The notes below the pieces were generated by a model. The model was not told the DNA's origin. It did no database searches and was given only the letters and a program-made list of their open reading frames with translations. Source: a virus. From it: a stretch of DNA of 52,129 bases. The position numbers were made by a program, and so were the translations under genes. This document shows, piece after piece, positions 5,915 through 13,854 of the stretch. Every line of letters starts with the position of its first letter. Positions within the stretch are counted from its first letter, which is position 1. The stretch is taken from positions 1 through 52,129 of the IMG/VR virus record IMGVR_UViG_3300042922_000324; one strand, written 5' to 3'.

Positions 5915-6678
5915 AGGAAAACGGAAAATTTAAGAAAAAGAAGGTGAAGTTTTCTCAAGTTAGTAATGTGGCTTTACATGATAGTTCTCTATCTCTTAAA
6001 GCAAAAGGGCTTTATTCAATAATACAGTCTTATATAACATTGGATAATTTTGTTCTTTATAAAAGAACCTTAAAAAAATCATGCAAAGGTGGCGAAAAAA
6101 TCTTTGAAGGAGCATGGAAAGAATTAAGGGATAAAGGATACTTGATACAAGAGAAACACAACTCTAAAGAAGGATTTTATTATATATATGATTTGCTTGA
6201 CGAACCTAAGACCCCAGACCCCCTTTTCGCAGGTGTGGGGAACCCAGATGTGGGGAATGGGGGGTGTATAATAAATACTTACTTAAATAATACTGATATA
6301 AATAATACTAAAAAGAAAAAGGGAGATTTTAAAAAATCTCTATATATAGGGTTACAAGAGTATATTGATACATTACAAGAAGATAACATTGATAATTCTA
6401 AGACAGAAAGTATTAAATATTTTATAAATAAAAGAAAAAGAATATTTAATCTAGATACAATGCTAACAACAAATGTATGGGAAAATATATATAATAACTG
6501 GTTTAATGTAAGTGATCCATACAGTGAGGTTACTATTGATTATGAATTAAGCATATTGATGATTGATAATTTCTTTCAAACACAATTTGAAAGAAAAGAT
6601 TGTGATTATTCAATACTCTTATACAGCAATAGTAGCGTTAAAAATATAAGATATCAAGAATGCAAAAATGAGGTGTAA
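5911..6678 (+). CDS. Replication-initiator-like winged-helix protein, 255 aa
   Basis: The first 95 residues (FSQVSNVALHDSSLSLKAKG, then LYSIIQSYI) are the N-terminal winged helix of phage replisome organizers and RepA_N-like initiators; ALHDSSLSLKAKGLY is the diagnostic segment. The central part is low complexity (poly-Asn/Lys). The C-terminal half is helical and unrecognised. Start GTG 5911 overlaps the previous stop and follows AGAGGGGG. A second organizer-like gene lies with the helicase loader at 48177, so this one may be a spare initiator or a regulator. Confidence 0.7.
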   Translation: MKENGKFKKKKVKFSQVSNVALHDSSLSLKAKGLYSIIQSYITLDNFVLYKRTLKKSCKGGEKIFEGAWKELRDKGYLIQEKHNSKEGFYYIYDLLDEPKTPDPLFAGVGNPDVGNGGCIINTYLNNTDINNTKKKKGDFKKSLYIGLQEYIDTLQEDNIDNSKTESIKYFINKRKRIFNLDTMLTTNVWENIYNNWFNVSDPYSEVTIDYELSILMIDNFFQTQFERKDCDYSILLYSNSSVKNIRYQECKNEV

Positions 6679-6680
6679 AG

Positions 6681-6836
6681 ATGCATGACTACAAGCTATT
6701 ATGCTCTACCAAAAGAACTGAATACTATATATCTAAAAATGGTATGCTTGCAAGAAAAACTAAAAACACATTTAAGGAACTTGGGTATATAGAAGATAAT
6801 ATGAGCTTATATAAAAAGCTATGTGAATCAATTTAG
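6681..6836 (+). CDS. Hypothetical basic protein, 51 aa
   Basis: The ATG 6681 follows GAGGTGTAAAG. The product is lysine- and tyrosine-rich (YKLLCSTKRTEYYISKNGML) and probably helical. It lies between the initiator-like gene and an XRE protein, with tight spacing. No family is recognised. Confidence 0.55.
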   Translation: MHDYKLLCSTKRTEYYISKNGMLARKTKNTFKELGYIEDNMSLYKKLCESI

Positions 6837-6849
6837 AGGAGTTGATAAA

Positions 6850-7131
6850 GTGGATGATATAAAAGAACTTCCCAGTAAATACAATCTAAAAGACTTTATC
6901 CCGGTCCGATTAAACGAGGCTATTATTGCAAGAGGTTACGCCAGGAACGAAGTAGCAGAGGCGGCAGAGATAACAACAAAGCAGCTATGTGACATTTTGA
7001 TGCAGGGCAAAGGTATAACGTTGGCTTTAGTAATAGAGTTTTCAACTATACTTGATTTTCCAGTTAGATATTTCTTTAAACCTTTGCCGCCGCGTTCGAT
7101 ATACGTTGATAGCATAACGTTTGATTTATAA
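6850..7131 (+). CDS. XRE-type helix-turn-helix protein, 93 aa
   Basis: Residues 19-75 (VRLNEAIIARGYARNEVAEA, then AEITTKQLCDILMQGKG) are a five-helix XRE domain, followed by FPVRYFFKPLPPRS. That ending normally links an XRE domain to an ImmA-type metalloprotease in HigA/ImmA-like proteins, but here the protease is absent. The start GTG 6850 follows GAGGAG. Its 3' end carries a boxed promoter for the next gene. It is likely a regulator of the accessory block. Confidence 0.8.
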   Translation: MDDIKELPSKYNLKDFIPVRLNEAIIARGYARNEVAEAAEITTKQLCDILMQGKGITLALVIEFSTILDFPVRYFFKPLPPRSIYVDSITFDL

Positions 7132-7134
7132 AAT
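7093..7134 (+). promoter_or_regulatory. Boxed promoter inside the XRE gene
   Basis: CGTTCGATAT (one mismatch to the box) at 7093-7102, 3 bp, TTGATA, 17 bp, TAAAAT (7129-7134). The spacing is identical to the other boxed promoters although the DNA is coding. It would transcribe the membrane-protein pair at 7147-7475 and beyond. Confidence 0.65.
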
Positions 7135-7146
7135 GGAGGTTAACAG

Positions 7147-7308
7147 ATGAATAAAAAAGATTTCTTTTGTATACTATTAGCGATTGCTATAACGATGATG
7201 ATATTTATTATGAGCAACTTTGGTTTTATCGGTTGGCTTGTAATATTATCTTGGATTTTTGGACTGATTTATATAATATATGAGCAAAGTTTAGGAGGGA
7301 AAGAATGA
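7147..7308 (+). CDS. Small membrane protein, 53 aa
   Basis: Two hydrophobic helices, about residues 6-23 and 27-46, are separated by SNFGFIG, with a short charged C-terminus. The start follows TGGAGGTTAACAG. It overlaps the next small membrane gene by ATGA. The pair might form a two-component membrane device such as superinfection exclusion; this is inference. Confidence 0.65.
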   Translation: MNKKDFFCILLAIAITMMIFIMSNFGFIGWLVILSWIFGLIYIIYEQSLGGKE

Positions 7309-7475
7309 ATATTTTAGCAATTTTTATAATCGCAATCTATGCAATGACAGGCGTTTGTATATCAATTAAGCTTTTTAAAAAGCCAATAGGGAAAATCATA
7401 ATGGCATTTTACTTTGCTATATTTTGGCTGCCACAAGCATTATCAACACATGTTGTTAGAAAATTAGATTTATAG
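7305..7475 (+). CDS. Small membrane protein, 56 aa
   Basis: Start ATG overlaps the upstream stop, after TTAGGAGGGAAAG. Hydrophobic helices lie at about residues 1-20 and 31-48, with a basic loop KLFKKPIGK between. No family. It is coupled to the preceding membrane gene, which suggests the two act together. Confidence 0.65.
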   Translation: MNILAIFIIAIYAMTGVCISIKLFKKPIGKIIMAFYFAIFWLPQALSTHVVRKLDL

Positions 7476-7532
7476 TGTACTAAACATAAATTTATCGAAA
7501 TTCGCTAAGATAGCGACTAAAGGAGAAGTGTT

Positions 7533-8084
7533 ATGAAAACATTAGCTTATTGCTTTTCGTGCAATTTAGAGCATGATATAACTGAAATTGGAGCAAAACA
7601 GAAAGGAGTTAAATGCGAGTGTGGAGGTTATATTATATCTCCGTCTGGAAAAATAAACATGAAGTTAATTCCAGAGAACAATGAAGATGAAAAACTATTA
7701 GGATTTACAACACTAGAAGCTAAAAAAGATGAAATTTTCCCTAAAGTGTTTAAAATGGATGATTGTTCATGGGTTTGCGCTATGGACGCAGAAAAAGCCG
7801 TTGATTGGTACATTGAAACTACTGGATTAGATGAAGACGATTTGCAAGTAAAAGAATGCGATATAGATAAAGATACAATGTATTCAGAAACGACAATTTC
7901 TGAAATAATAGAACAACTTGAAAACATGAGCAATCACGACGAAACAAGTCTTTTAATAACAAGAAGAGGTGGGGAATTATTTGTAAAAGAATCTTTTAGA
8001 ACAGTTATTAATTGCATGATTAACAGCTATGGTATTGAGTCAGTTGTAAAAGAGCCTTTTGAAATATGTTCTACTGAATGGTAA
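7533..8084 (+). CDS. Hypothetical protein with N-terminal zinc ribbon, 183 aa
   Basis: CFSC (residues 7-10) and CEC (about 29-31) form a probable zinc ribbon. The remaining 140 residues are acidic and alpha/beta (WVCAMDAEKAVDWYIETTGL), ending ICSTEW. The start ATG 7533 follows AAAGGAGAAGTGTT. The 57 bp before it hold a small TCGCT/AGCGA hairpin. Function is unknown. Confidence 0.7.
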   Translation: MKTLAYCFSCNLEHDITEIGAKQKGVKCECGGYIISPSGKINMKLIPENNEDEKLLGFTTLEAKKDEIFPKVFKMDDCSWVCAMDAEKAVDWYIETTGLDEDDLQVKECDIDKDTMYSETTISEIIEQLENMSNHDETSLLITRRGGELFVKESFRTVINCMINSYGIESVVKEPFEICSTEW

Positions 8085-8095
8085 GAGGTGGATTA

Positions 8096-8272
8096 ATGCC
8101 GACCGAGGATTATAAAGAAGCATCTTACACTATAGAGATAGATTGGAAAGGTGGCACAGTATGGCTTAACAATCATATCTCTAAAGAAAAACTGGTTATT
8201 TCAGAAAGGGATGCAGAATATATAAGCGATTGTTTTAAAAGTATTGAAGCTAAGAAAAATGGTGAATGGTAA
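8096..8272 (+). CDS. Hypothetical protein, 58 aa
   Basis: ATG 8096 follows AGAGGTGGATTA. Sequence such as IEIDWKGGTVWLNNHISKEK suggests a small beta-sheet fold followed by one helix. It is the last gene before a terminator. It is not recognised. Confidence 0.6.
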   Translation: MPTEDYKEASYTIEIDWKGGTVWLNNHISKEKLVISERDAEYISDCFKSIEAKKNGEW

Positions 8273-8312
8273 TCATCAACTTGAGAAAAAACTATAAAAG
8301 CGCAAACCCTGC

Positions 8313-8352
8313 AAACCCTGTATAATTAATATATATATATAGGGTTTTATTC
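8313..8352 (+). terminator. Probable intrinsic terminator
   Basis: AAACCCT (8313-8319) pairs with AGGGTTT (8341-8347) around a 21-nt AT-only loop, with a short T-rich tail. A direct repeat GCAAACCCT lies at the 5' side. It separates accessory block I from the portal transcript. Confidence 0.6.
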
Positions 8353-8372
8353 TTTGATAAGGAAGTGAAATT

Positions 8373-8651
8373 ATGTTAAATAAAATAGTTGAAATAGAGC
8401 CGTTTATTAAAATATCACAAGTTGGTTTTGTTGAGGTTAGCGAAGATTTATTAAAAAATAATAGCGAAAATTTATTAAAAGTTTTTGGCAATATAATTAT
8501 TTTAAATGTTTACGATTTAAAATGTGGAATTGTAACTTATAAATGCATATCAAAACATTTTAGAGAACTGCAAGCTGGCGAAAATATACCGTACTATAAT
8601 GTTGCATATGTTTCTAATACTGAAAGATGCATATTTGAAGAAAGGAAGTGA
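8373..8651 (+). CDS. Hypothetical protein upstream of portal, 92 aa
   Basis: The ATG follows AAGGAAGTGAAATT. The protein is mixed alpha/beta without motifs (FIKISQVGFVEVSEDLLKNN). It is separated from portal by 4 bp and is thus co-transcribed with it. No family is recognised; it may be a small head gene or an accessory gene. Confidence 0.6.
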   Translation: MLNKIVEIEPFIKISQVGFVEVSEDLLKNNSENLLKVFGNIIILNVYDLKCGIVTYKCISKHFRELQAGENIPYYNVAYVSNTERCIFEERK

Positions 8652-8655
8652 GTTA

Positions 8656-9954
8656 ATGAACTTTAAGAATATATTTGAATTGAAAGCTTTAGAGAAAAAA
8701 CAAAATGTTATTTTAACTAAAATAGTTGAGCTGAATGGCGGCAAATCAGCGCAATATATAAAGTCTAATTATGAATCTATTGCAAAAGAAGGCTATTCCG
8801 GGAACTACATAATAGGCAGATGCATAAATGAAATTGTAAGAGCGGCAGTGCAATTAGATTGGAAGGTTATGAGGTACAATAAAGATAATAAGCCAGAGGA
8901 AATTCCAAATCATCCAGCAGTGCAGATTATGGAGAAACCTAATCCAACAACAACAGAGGCAGAATTAGTAAAAAGAGCAATCATCTATTATTATCTTGCT
9001 GGTGATGCTCCTTTTGTAAAGATAACCGCAGGAAACAGGGTAAAAGAATTATATGTGCATAATCCCAGAAAAATAAGCGTTGAACTTACTGGAAATGTAG
9101 AAGAACCGTATCGAGGCATAAGCTATAATGGTCAAATTCAGAAGGATATAGAATCCAAAAATTTTACACTTTGGAAAAACTTTGACCCATTGTGTGCCTT
9201 TGATGGATTAGGGAGAGGGATTTCACCTTTGGAGCCAATTTTAAAAAACGGTGATCTTTTGAATTTATATCTTGAGTGGGGCAATTCTTTATTAAATAAC
9301 GGCGGCAGCTTAAGCGGAATAGTAGCAATAGAGGAAACATTACAAGACCCGGAATATGAAAGAGCAAAAGCAGAACTTAAAAATGAACATCAAGGAGCTG
9401 GAAACGTAGGTAAATTTTTATTACTGGAAGGTGGGGCAAAGTATTATTCCACCGGCAGTAATCCACGTGATATGCAATGGGTAGAAGGTAAAAATAGCAC
9501 AGCAGTTGACATAATGGTGGGAATAGGAGTTGACCCTCTTATACTTGGATTTAATGAACATAGCAGCTATAATAACAAAAATGAAGCTTATAAAGCTCTG
9601 TATACAAATTTAGTAATACCGTTAATGAGAAGTTTAGCGGATGAACTTGGACCATTCTTAGGATTATTAGAAAACGAATATCTCGATATAGACTATAGTA
9701 AAATACCATGCCTCCAGGAAGACATAAAAGAACTAACAGACAGACTGCAGAAAGCAGACGACCTAACCATTAACGAAAAAAGGCAAGCCAGAGGACTGTA
9801 CCCTTTACCAGGAGGCAATATAATCGTAAATAATAACTTTATACTCAAAGACGGCAAGCTGTATAAGCCAGTTAGTCTCCAGGACATAGATATTGACAGC
9901 GAACCCCAGGACGAAAACTTACTACAAGATGATTCAAAATCTTTAATATATTGA
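8656..9954 (+). CDS. Portal protein (HK97 family)
   Basis: The dodecameric portal forms the DNA channel at one vertex of the head and docks terminase. The 432-aa product has the HK97-portal pattern: GNYIIGRCINEIVRAAVQLD, then KPNPTTTEAELVKRAIIYYY, and the clip/wing segment VGIGVDPLILGFNEHSSYNN, ending with a Pro-rich tail after TINEKRQARGLYPLPGG. The start ATG 8656 follows AAAGGAAGTGAGTT; an upstream in-frame start lies within the previous gene. It is followed by the MuF-like protein. Confidence 0.9.
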   Translation: MNFKNIFELKALEKKQNVILTKIVELNGGKSAQYIKSNYESIAKEGYSGNYIIGRCINEIVRAAVQLDWKVMRYNKDNKPEEIPNHPAVQIMEKPNPTTTEAELVKRAIIYYYLAGDAPFVKITAGNRVKELYVHNPRKISVELTGNVEEPYRGISYNGQIQKDIESKNFTLWKNFDPLCAFDGLGRGISPLEPILKNGDLLNLYLEWGNSLLNNGGSLSGIVAIEETLQDPEYERAKAELKNEHQGAGNVGKFLLLEGGAKYYSTGSNPRDMQWVEGKNSTAVDIMVGIGVDPLILGFNEHSSYNNKNEAYKALYTNLVIPLMRSLADELGPFLGLLENEYLDIDYSKIPCLQEDIKELTDRLQKADDLTINEKRQARGLYPLPGGNIIVNNNFILKDGKLYKPVSLQDIDIDSEPQDENLLQDDSKSLIY

Positions 9955-9967
9955 GTAGGTGGTCAAA

Positions 9968-10774
9968 GTGGCTGCTAAAAAATCAGATAAAGCATTACTG
10001 AAAACATATGACAGCATTATACGCCCTTTAGAGCGGTTATTTGAGAAGGTAATACTAAAGGTGCTAAGACAGCAAAATAAACGTATGGTGAGCGCGTTAA
10101 GGCGGTTCATAAGCGAGAAAAAAGAGGATAGCAATATAACCGAAGAAGAAGCGGAAAAACAAGCCGAAAAAATAGCAAATAACTTTTACGACTTTGATAA
10201 AGATGTTGCAGTTATTTTAAGTATATTGATACCGATTTATTTGCAAGCCGGGGAATTGGGAAATGTGCAATTTAACACAATACAATTTGGCATACAAGCC
10301 ACAGCGGATAAAGGTGTATTATTTGCAATAATCCGTGATGATTATTTAACATGGCTCCAGGAGTATGGCGGTAATAAAATAGTGCAAATCAATGAAACCA
10401 CCAAGGAAATAACTAAGAGGATAATCAAGGAAGGGCTTTTAAATGGTGACGGGGTAGAGGCTATAGCAAAGAATTTAAGCGATAAAATAGAGGAATACTC
10501 TTTATTCAGAGCTAGAAGGATTGCGTTAACTGAAATGCATAACAGCTATATGAGAGGCAATTTCATGAGTGCAGAGGCAAGCGGCTTTAAATATAAAAAG
10601 TGGGTAAGTTCTAAGGATAGTCATGTGCGTTCTGCCCATCAAGCTATTAACGGTAAAATTATAAAAATCAACGAAGATTTTTTACCAGGGTTAGGTTATC
10701 CGGGAGATCCAAGGGCGGATAAAAAGCTCACAATAAATTGCAGATGCATTTTAATTTATACAGATAAAAAATAA
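9968..10774 (+). CDS. MuF/SPP1 gp7-like minor head protein
   Basis: A minor capsid or ejected protein usually encoded right after portal. The C-terminal domain (from about residue 180) contains ARRIALTEMHNSYMRG, VRSAHQAINGKIIKI and the ending DPRADKKLTINCRCILIY, the conserved Phage_Mu_F signature. The N-terminal half is basic and helical. The start GTG 9968 follows TAGGTGG. No toxin or effector domain is fused to the C-terminus. The following 379 bp hold an RNA element. Confidence 0.9.
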   Translation: MAAKKSDKALLKTYDSIIRPLERLFEKVILKVLRQQNKRMVSALRRFISEKKEDSNITEEEAEKQAEKIANNFYDFDKDVAVILSILIPIYLQAGELGNVQFNTIQFGIQATADKGVLFAIIRDDYLTWLQEYGGNKIVQINETTKEITKRIIKEGLLNGDGVEAIAKNLSDKIEEYSLFRARRIALTEMHNSYMRGNFMSAEASGFKYKKWVSSKDSHVRSAHQAINGKIIKINEDFLPGLGYPGDPRADKKLTINCRCILIYTDKK

Positions 10775-10784
10775 TATTAAAATG

Positions 10785-10813
10785 TTGCAATTGTAATAAT
10801 TACATGTTAGAAT
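10785..10813 (+). promoter_or_regulatory. Promoter of structured RNA 3
   Basis: TTGCAA (10785-10790), a 17-bp spacer and TAGAAT (10808-10813), with TG one base upstream of the -10, form an extended -10 promoter. It lies 10 bp after the MuF-like gene and starts transcription near 10820. Confidence 0.65.
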
Positions 10814-10819
10814 ATTGTT

Positions 10820-11072
10820 AATGTAAACAACCCTGCTAATTCGAAGCCCTAAGTTCCTACTTGGGAGATTATTAGATGATGTGGGGTTAAATAGTCGGAA
10901 CGGAGACATTAAACCTGTATCCATGCCAGAGAAAACTGCGAAAAATCACTCCGAGAGTAACGGAATTAAAGAATATTACTCATGCGCTTGTTACCTTGCT
11001 GGACGAATGTGCCAGCCGAATTTTTAAAAAAAGAGCAATACCAAACTGCGGAATGGTTAGCTCTTTTTTTAT
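10820..11072 (+). ncRNA. Structured RNA 3, about 250 nt, unknown family
   Basis: Between its own promoter and a strong terminator, this stretch has no ORF with a ribosome binding site but several helices: AACCC/GGGTT (10829-10888) around CCC-AAGT/ACTTGGG (10847-10865); GAGTAA/TTACTC (10955-10981); GCTGG/CCAGC (10998-11016); and the terminator AAGAGC/GCTCTT (11031-11065) around ACCA/TGGT. Unpaired A-rich segments between helices are typical of folded RNAs. It matches no riboswitch, ribozyme, tmRNA or tRNA consensus that I can recall. Confidence 0.6.
11031..11071 (+). terminator. Intrinsic terminator of structured RNA 3
   Basis: AAGAGC/GCTCTT encloses ACCA/TGGT and is followed by TTTTTTT. It ends the RNA before the promoter of the receptor-binding protein gene. 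Confidence 0.85.
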
Positions 11073-11119
11073 TTAAAAATGCTATCCTAGCTCTTTTCAC
11101 GTCCTTTTTCTATATGCGT

Positions 11120-11125
11120 TATAAT
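11120..11125 (+). promoter_or_regulatory. -10 of the receptor-binding protein promoter
   Basis: TATAAT at 11120-11125, in the context TATGCGTTATAATTAAG, lies just after the terminator. The -35 region is poor. It is the only visible promoter for 11154-13316, so this gene appears to be a self-contained transcription unit. Confidence 0.55.
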
Positions 11126-11153
11126 TAAGATATAGCATAAAGGAGTTGATAAG

Positions 11154-13316
11154 ATGGCACAACCATATGAATTTACACTTGATTATAAAATATTTAAAGG
11201 TTATCCAGTGATGATATATACCAAAGGCGATGCAGAGGCGACACCGATGATTATAACCTTAACCGATAGAAATATAGCAGAGAATTTAACTAATAAATAC
11301 GTAACGGTAACAATAAAACGACCCGATAATCAATCTTTTGTTTATACTGCAAATATTGTAGCTCAAAATAAAATAAGCTTTACACCTAATCTACAAGCAT
11401 TAAATACTCAAGGCATAGTCTTAGCAAATATACAAGTGTATGAGGATAATATAAGAGTTTCGACCACTAGATTTCAATATCTTGTAGCAGGCGAATTAAT
11501 AAATGGCGAACTTGTTGAGGATGATAGCAATTTCCCAGTGTTGAGTAATTTAATTGATGATGTAAATGAGGCTAAAGAGGACATTGGTGTTATCGGAAGT
11601 TTAAGCGAAGATTTAACTGAAAAGATAGATGATGCCGAGGCAATTGACGGAACTTTAGCAAGTAGAATAACAAGCGGCAATACTCTTAAAAATAATTTGG
11701 ATACCAATATTGCAACAGGGAGTACATTGCACACTAATTTAACCAATGATACAACTGCAGCTAATACCGCAAAATCTAACTTGGATGTGAGCATAACAAC
11801 CGCAGGAACTACAAAAAGCGGACTTGATGCAAGTAATTCTACCGCTAATAGTACAAAAACCACACTGGAAAATACTATAAGCGATGCAGATACAGCAAAA
11901 GAAGATTTAGAAAATGTTATTGCTACTGCTGACACTACGACTTATGCGACTAAGGGCGAGATAAATGCTGTTAATTCGGAATTGGCAGAAAGGGTACAAC
12001 AAATACAACTTGACTATTATAAATACATGTATGGCTATTTTCAAAAACCAGATGATTTTAAGCCAACATTACCATGTAATTTTTTTAGAGATAGCAATGG
12101 TAAAATGCAAAATGATATGGACTTTAGTCAATATACGGGTGGAACAAAAATATATATAAACCTTGACACAGGCAATGATACAACAGGAAATGGAAGTCAA
12201 GCTACACCTTATAAAACATTAGCAAAGGCTTTTACTATTGCAAGTACAGGAGACGCAAAATCGGAAATTATAGTATTGAGCGACACACCTTTTATGAGAG
12301 ATGAAAGTGCTGTAGCTATGGCGATTACGAATAAAACTATCGCTTTAGTTCCACAAAACACAACTAATAGAATAATAATAACAGGCGGTCAGCGTTCTTT
12401 GGCTTGGACTTCTGATGGTAGTGGAACTTATCACACCTCAAGAACTAATGCTAAACAAGTTATTGACTTTACTTCAAAGGATTCTGACGGAGCATATATA
12501 CCCTATACACCTGTTAGTTCAATAGCAAACTGTCAAGCACTTGCAGGTTCTTGGTATACGGATGGCACATTGGTTTATGTTCACACATTAAACGGAGCAA
12601 CACCAACCGATTCTACGATTTGTGTTAACATGACAAGCATAAACACATTTTCACCTCAGCTTTTAGGGACTTCAAAGTTGTATATTAAAAACTGTGATAT
12701 TGCCACAGCTCCTCCAATGCGACCTAGAGGAGATTCAACAGGTGCAACAGTAGTGGGGGATTTTGTGGCAGAAAAATGTACATTTTCTAGTGGTTATAAA
12801 GCATATGGAGACGAAACAAACGGAAATTCTGTACAAGTCGAAAACATCAAGAATACTTATTTGTTTGATTGTGTGTCATCATATTCTACAAGAGATTGTT
12901 TTAATTATCATTATATGAATGTTCCAAGCTTAAATCGAAGAGATTGTTTGGTTATTGAATATAACTGCAATGGTAAGGATGCAGGAGTTACTTCAACAGA
13001 TGTAAATAATAATATTAGCACAGCACATGAAGGTATAAGTATAATAAGATTTACTACAACAGGAGTAAACGCAAGCATACCTCTTGCAGATGTTGATGAT
13101 TGCTATTCTATATGCGTTGATTGCGATATGAGTGGAGCAAGATATACAAGTGGCACATATTACTTTGGATATGGTACTAACGGACAGGGTAAAGCAATAG
13201 TTATAAACTGTAAGAGTGATGGAGATGCAATAGGCTTAAAAGCAGATGTTAATACATATATTTATAAATTTACTGGCAATATTGCAAATACAGGAAAGCA
13301 AGTAGTTATCGCTTAG
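11154..13316 (+). CDS. BppU-like receptor-binding protein with beta-helix, 720 aa
   Basis: Residues 1-115 resemble the N-terminal domain of baseplate upper proteins (BppU): YKIFKGYPVMIYTKGDAEAT, then ITLTDRN, and VSTTRFQYLV. Residues 140-280 are a Thr/Ser/Asp-rich heptad-like stalk with near-repeats (KSNLD, KSGLD, KTTLE, KEDLE). From about 330 (YINLDTGNDTTGNGSQATPY KTLAKAF) a pectin-lyase-like right-handed beta-helix begins, typical of trimeric fibres that bind or degrade surface polysaccharide. It probably decorates the tail tip. It is oddly placed in the head region, in its own promoter-terminator unit. Confidence 0.8.
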   Translation: MAQPYEFTLDYKIFKGYPVMIYTKGDAEATPMIITLTDRNIAENLTNKYVTVTIKRPDNQSFVYTANIVAQNKISFTPNLQALNTQGIVLANIQVYEDNIRVSTTRFQYLVAGELINGELVEDDSNFPVLSNLIDDVNEAKEDIGVIGSLSEDLTEKIDDAEAIDGTLASRITSGNTLKNNLDTNIATGSTLHTNLTNDTTAANTAKSNLDVSITTAGTTKSGLDASNSTANSTKTTLENTISDADTAKEDLENVIATADTTTYATKGEINAVNSELAERVQQIQLDYYKYMYGYFQKPDDFKPTLPCNFFRDSNGKMQNDMDFSQYTGGTKIYINLDTGNDTTGNGSQATPYKTLAKAFTIASTGDAKSEIIVLSDTPFMRDESAVAMAITNKTIALVPQNTTNRIIITGGQRSLAWTSDGSGTYHTSRTNAKQVIDFTSKDSDGAYIPYTPVSSIANCQALAGSWYTDGTLVYVHTLNGATPTDSTICVNMTSINTFSPQLLGTSKLYIKNCDIATAPPMRPRGDSTGATVVGDFVAEKCTFSSGYKAYGDETNGNSVQVENIKNTYLFDCVSSYSTRDCFNYHYMNVPSLNRRDCLVIEYNCNGKDAGVTSTDVNNNISTAHEGISIIRFTTTGVNASIPLADVDDCYSICVDCDMSGARYTSGTYYFGYGTNGQGKAIVINCKSDGDAIGLKADVNTYIYKFTGNIANTGKQVVIA

Positions 13317-13343
13317 TGGACAATAGGAAAAAAATACGAACCA

Positions 13344-13368
13344 AAGAGAGCTAATCACTCTCTTTTTT
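13344..13368 (+). terminator. Intrinsic terminator
   Basis: A perfect AAGAGAG/CTCTCTT stem with a 7-nt loop and TTTTTT follows the receptor-binding protein gene. Confidence 0.9.
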
Positions 13369-13379
13369 ATTTACAAAAA

Positions 13380-13421
13380 TGTCCGATTCAACTTTACAAG
13401 TAAACTTATATAGGATATAAT
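13380..13421 (+). promoter_or_regulatory. Boxed promoter for the DNA-glycosylase operon
   Basis: TGTCCGATTC (variant box), 3 bp, TTTACA (13393-13398), a 17-bp spacer and TATAAT (13416-13421). The layout is the same as at 4939 and 27947. It follows a terminator directly, making a compact terminator-box-promoter junction. Confidence 0.75.
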
Positions 13422-13455
13422 GTAATAAAGTAATAAAGTACAGAGGTGAATTGAT

Positions 13456-13854
13456 ATGAGATTATGGCATGAGGATTTAATAACATTACTACCTAAAAAG
13501 CAAATTGGAGGTCAATGGAGCGAAATTATAGGTATGCTTGGGAAAGGGTGGGGCAAAAAGCATAGAGTTGTTGATCATGTTTTCACTCACACAAAATATG
13601 ATCTATTGTTATTTGCACATTACATTTACAGAGAAGGCAGAAAAAGAGGTTTTAATTTTAATTATAGTTTGTTAGGTAAAGCTTTAAGCAGAAGCAACAC
13701 AGGCACAGCAGCAGAAAGAAGGGAAATGCTTTCTGTATGTAGGCAAGCAGCATTAACAAGCAAGATTTATAAAGAACACGACAACAATTATTTGCTTGAA
13801 TGTATAGAAAATTTAAAAAATAAAGGGATAGAATTCGAGGAGGAGAGGGAATGA
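13456..13854 (+). CDS. Pyrimidine-dimer DNA glycosylase family protein (TIGR02328-like)
   Basis: The N-terminus MRLWHEDLITLLPKKQIGGQ and the segment KGWGKKHRVVDHVFTHTKYD match the family named for T4 endonuclease V (DenV), which cuts the glycosidic bond at UV pyrimidine dimers and nicks the backbone. Small bacterial and phage members are about 120-135 aa; this one has 132. The active-site chemistry of this branch is not established by sequence alone. It has its own boxed promoter and is coupled to a YopX-like gene by ATGA, so it looks like an early-expressed moron. Confidence 0.8.
   Translation: MRLWHEDLITLLPKKQIGGQWSEIIGMLGKGWGKKHRVVDHVFTHTKYDLLLFAHYIYREGRKRGFNFNYSLLGKALSRSNTGTAAERREMLSVCRQAALTSKIYKEHDNNYLLECIENLKNKGIEFEEERE

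Noticed and set aside
8311-8320. Direct repeat GCAAACCCT as a recombination site
   Set aside because: Only two short copies exist and one forms the terminator stem, which explains it.
10820-11072. tRNA, tmRNA, group I intron or T-box as the identity of structured RNA 3
   Set aside because: TTCGAAG looks like a T-loop, but no acceptor stem or CCA end is present; no tag ORF, intron core or T-box sequence could be found.
11474-11935. Long minus-strand ORF of 153 codons opposite the receptor-binding protein
   Set aside because: It is a shadow of the Thr/Ser-rich stalk on the other strand, with no ribosome binding site and a biased Val/Ser/Leu composition.
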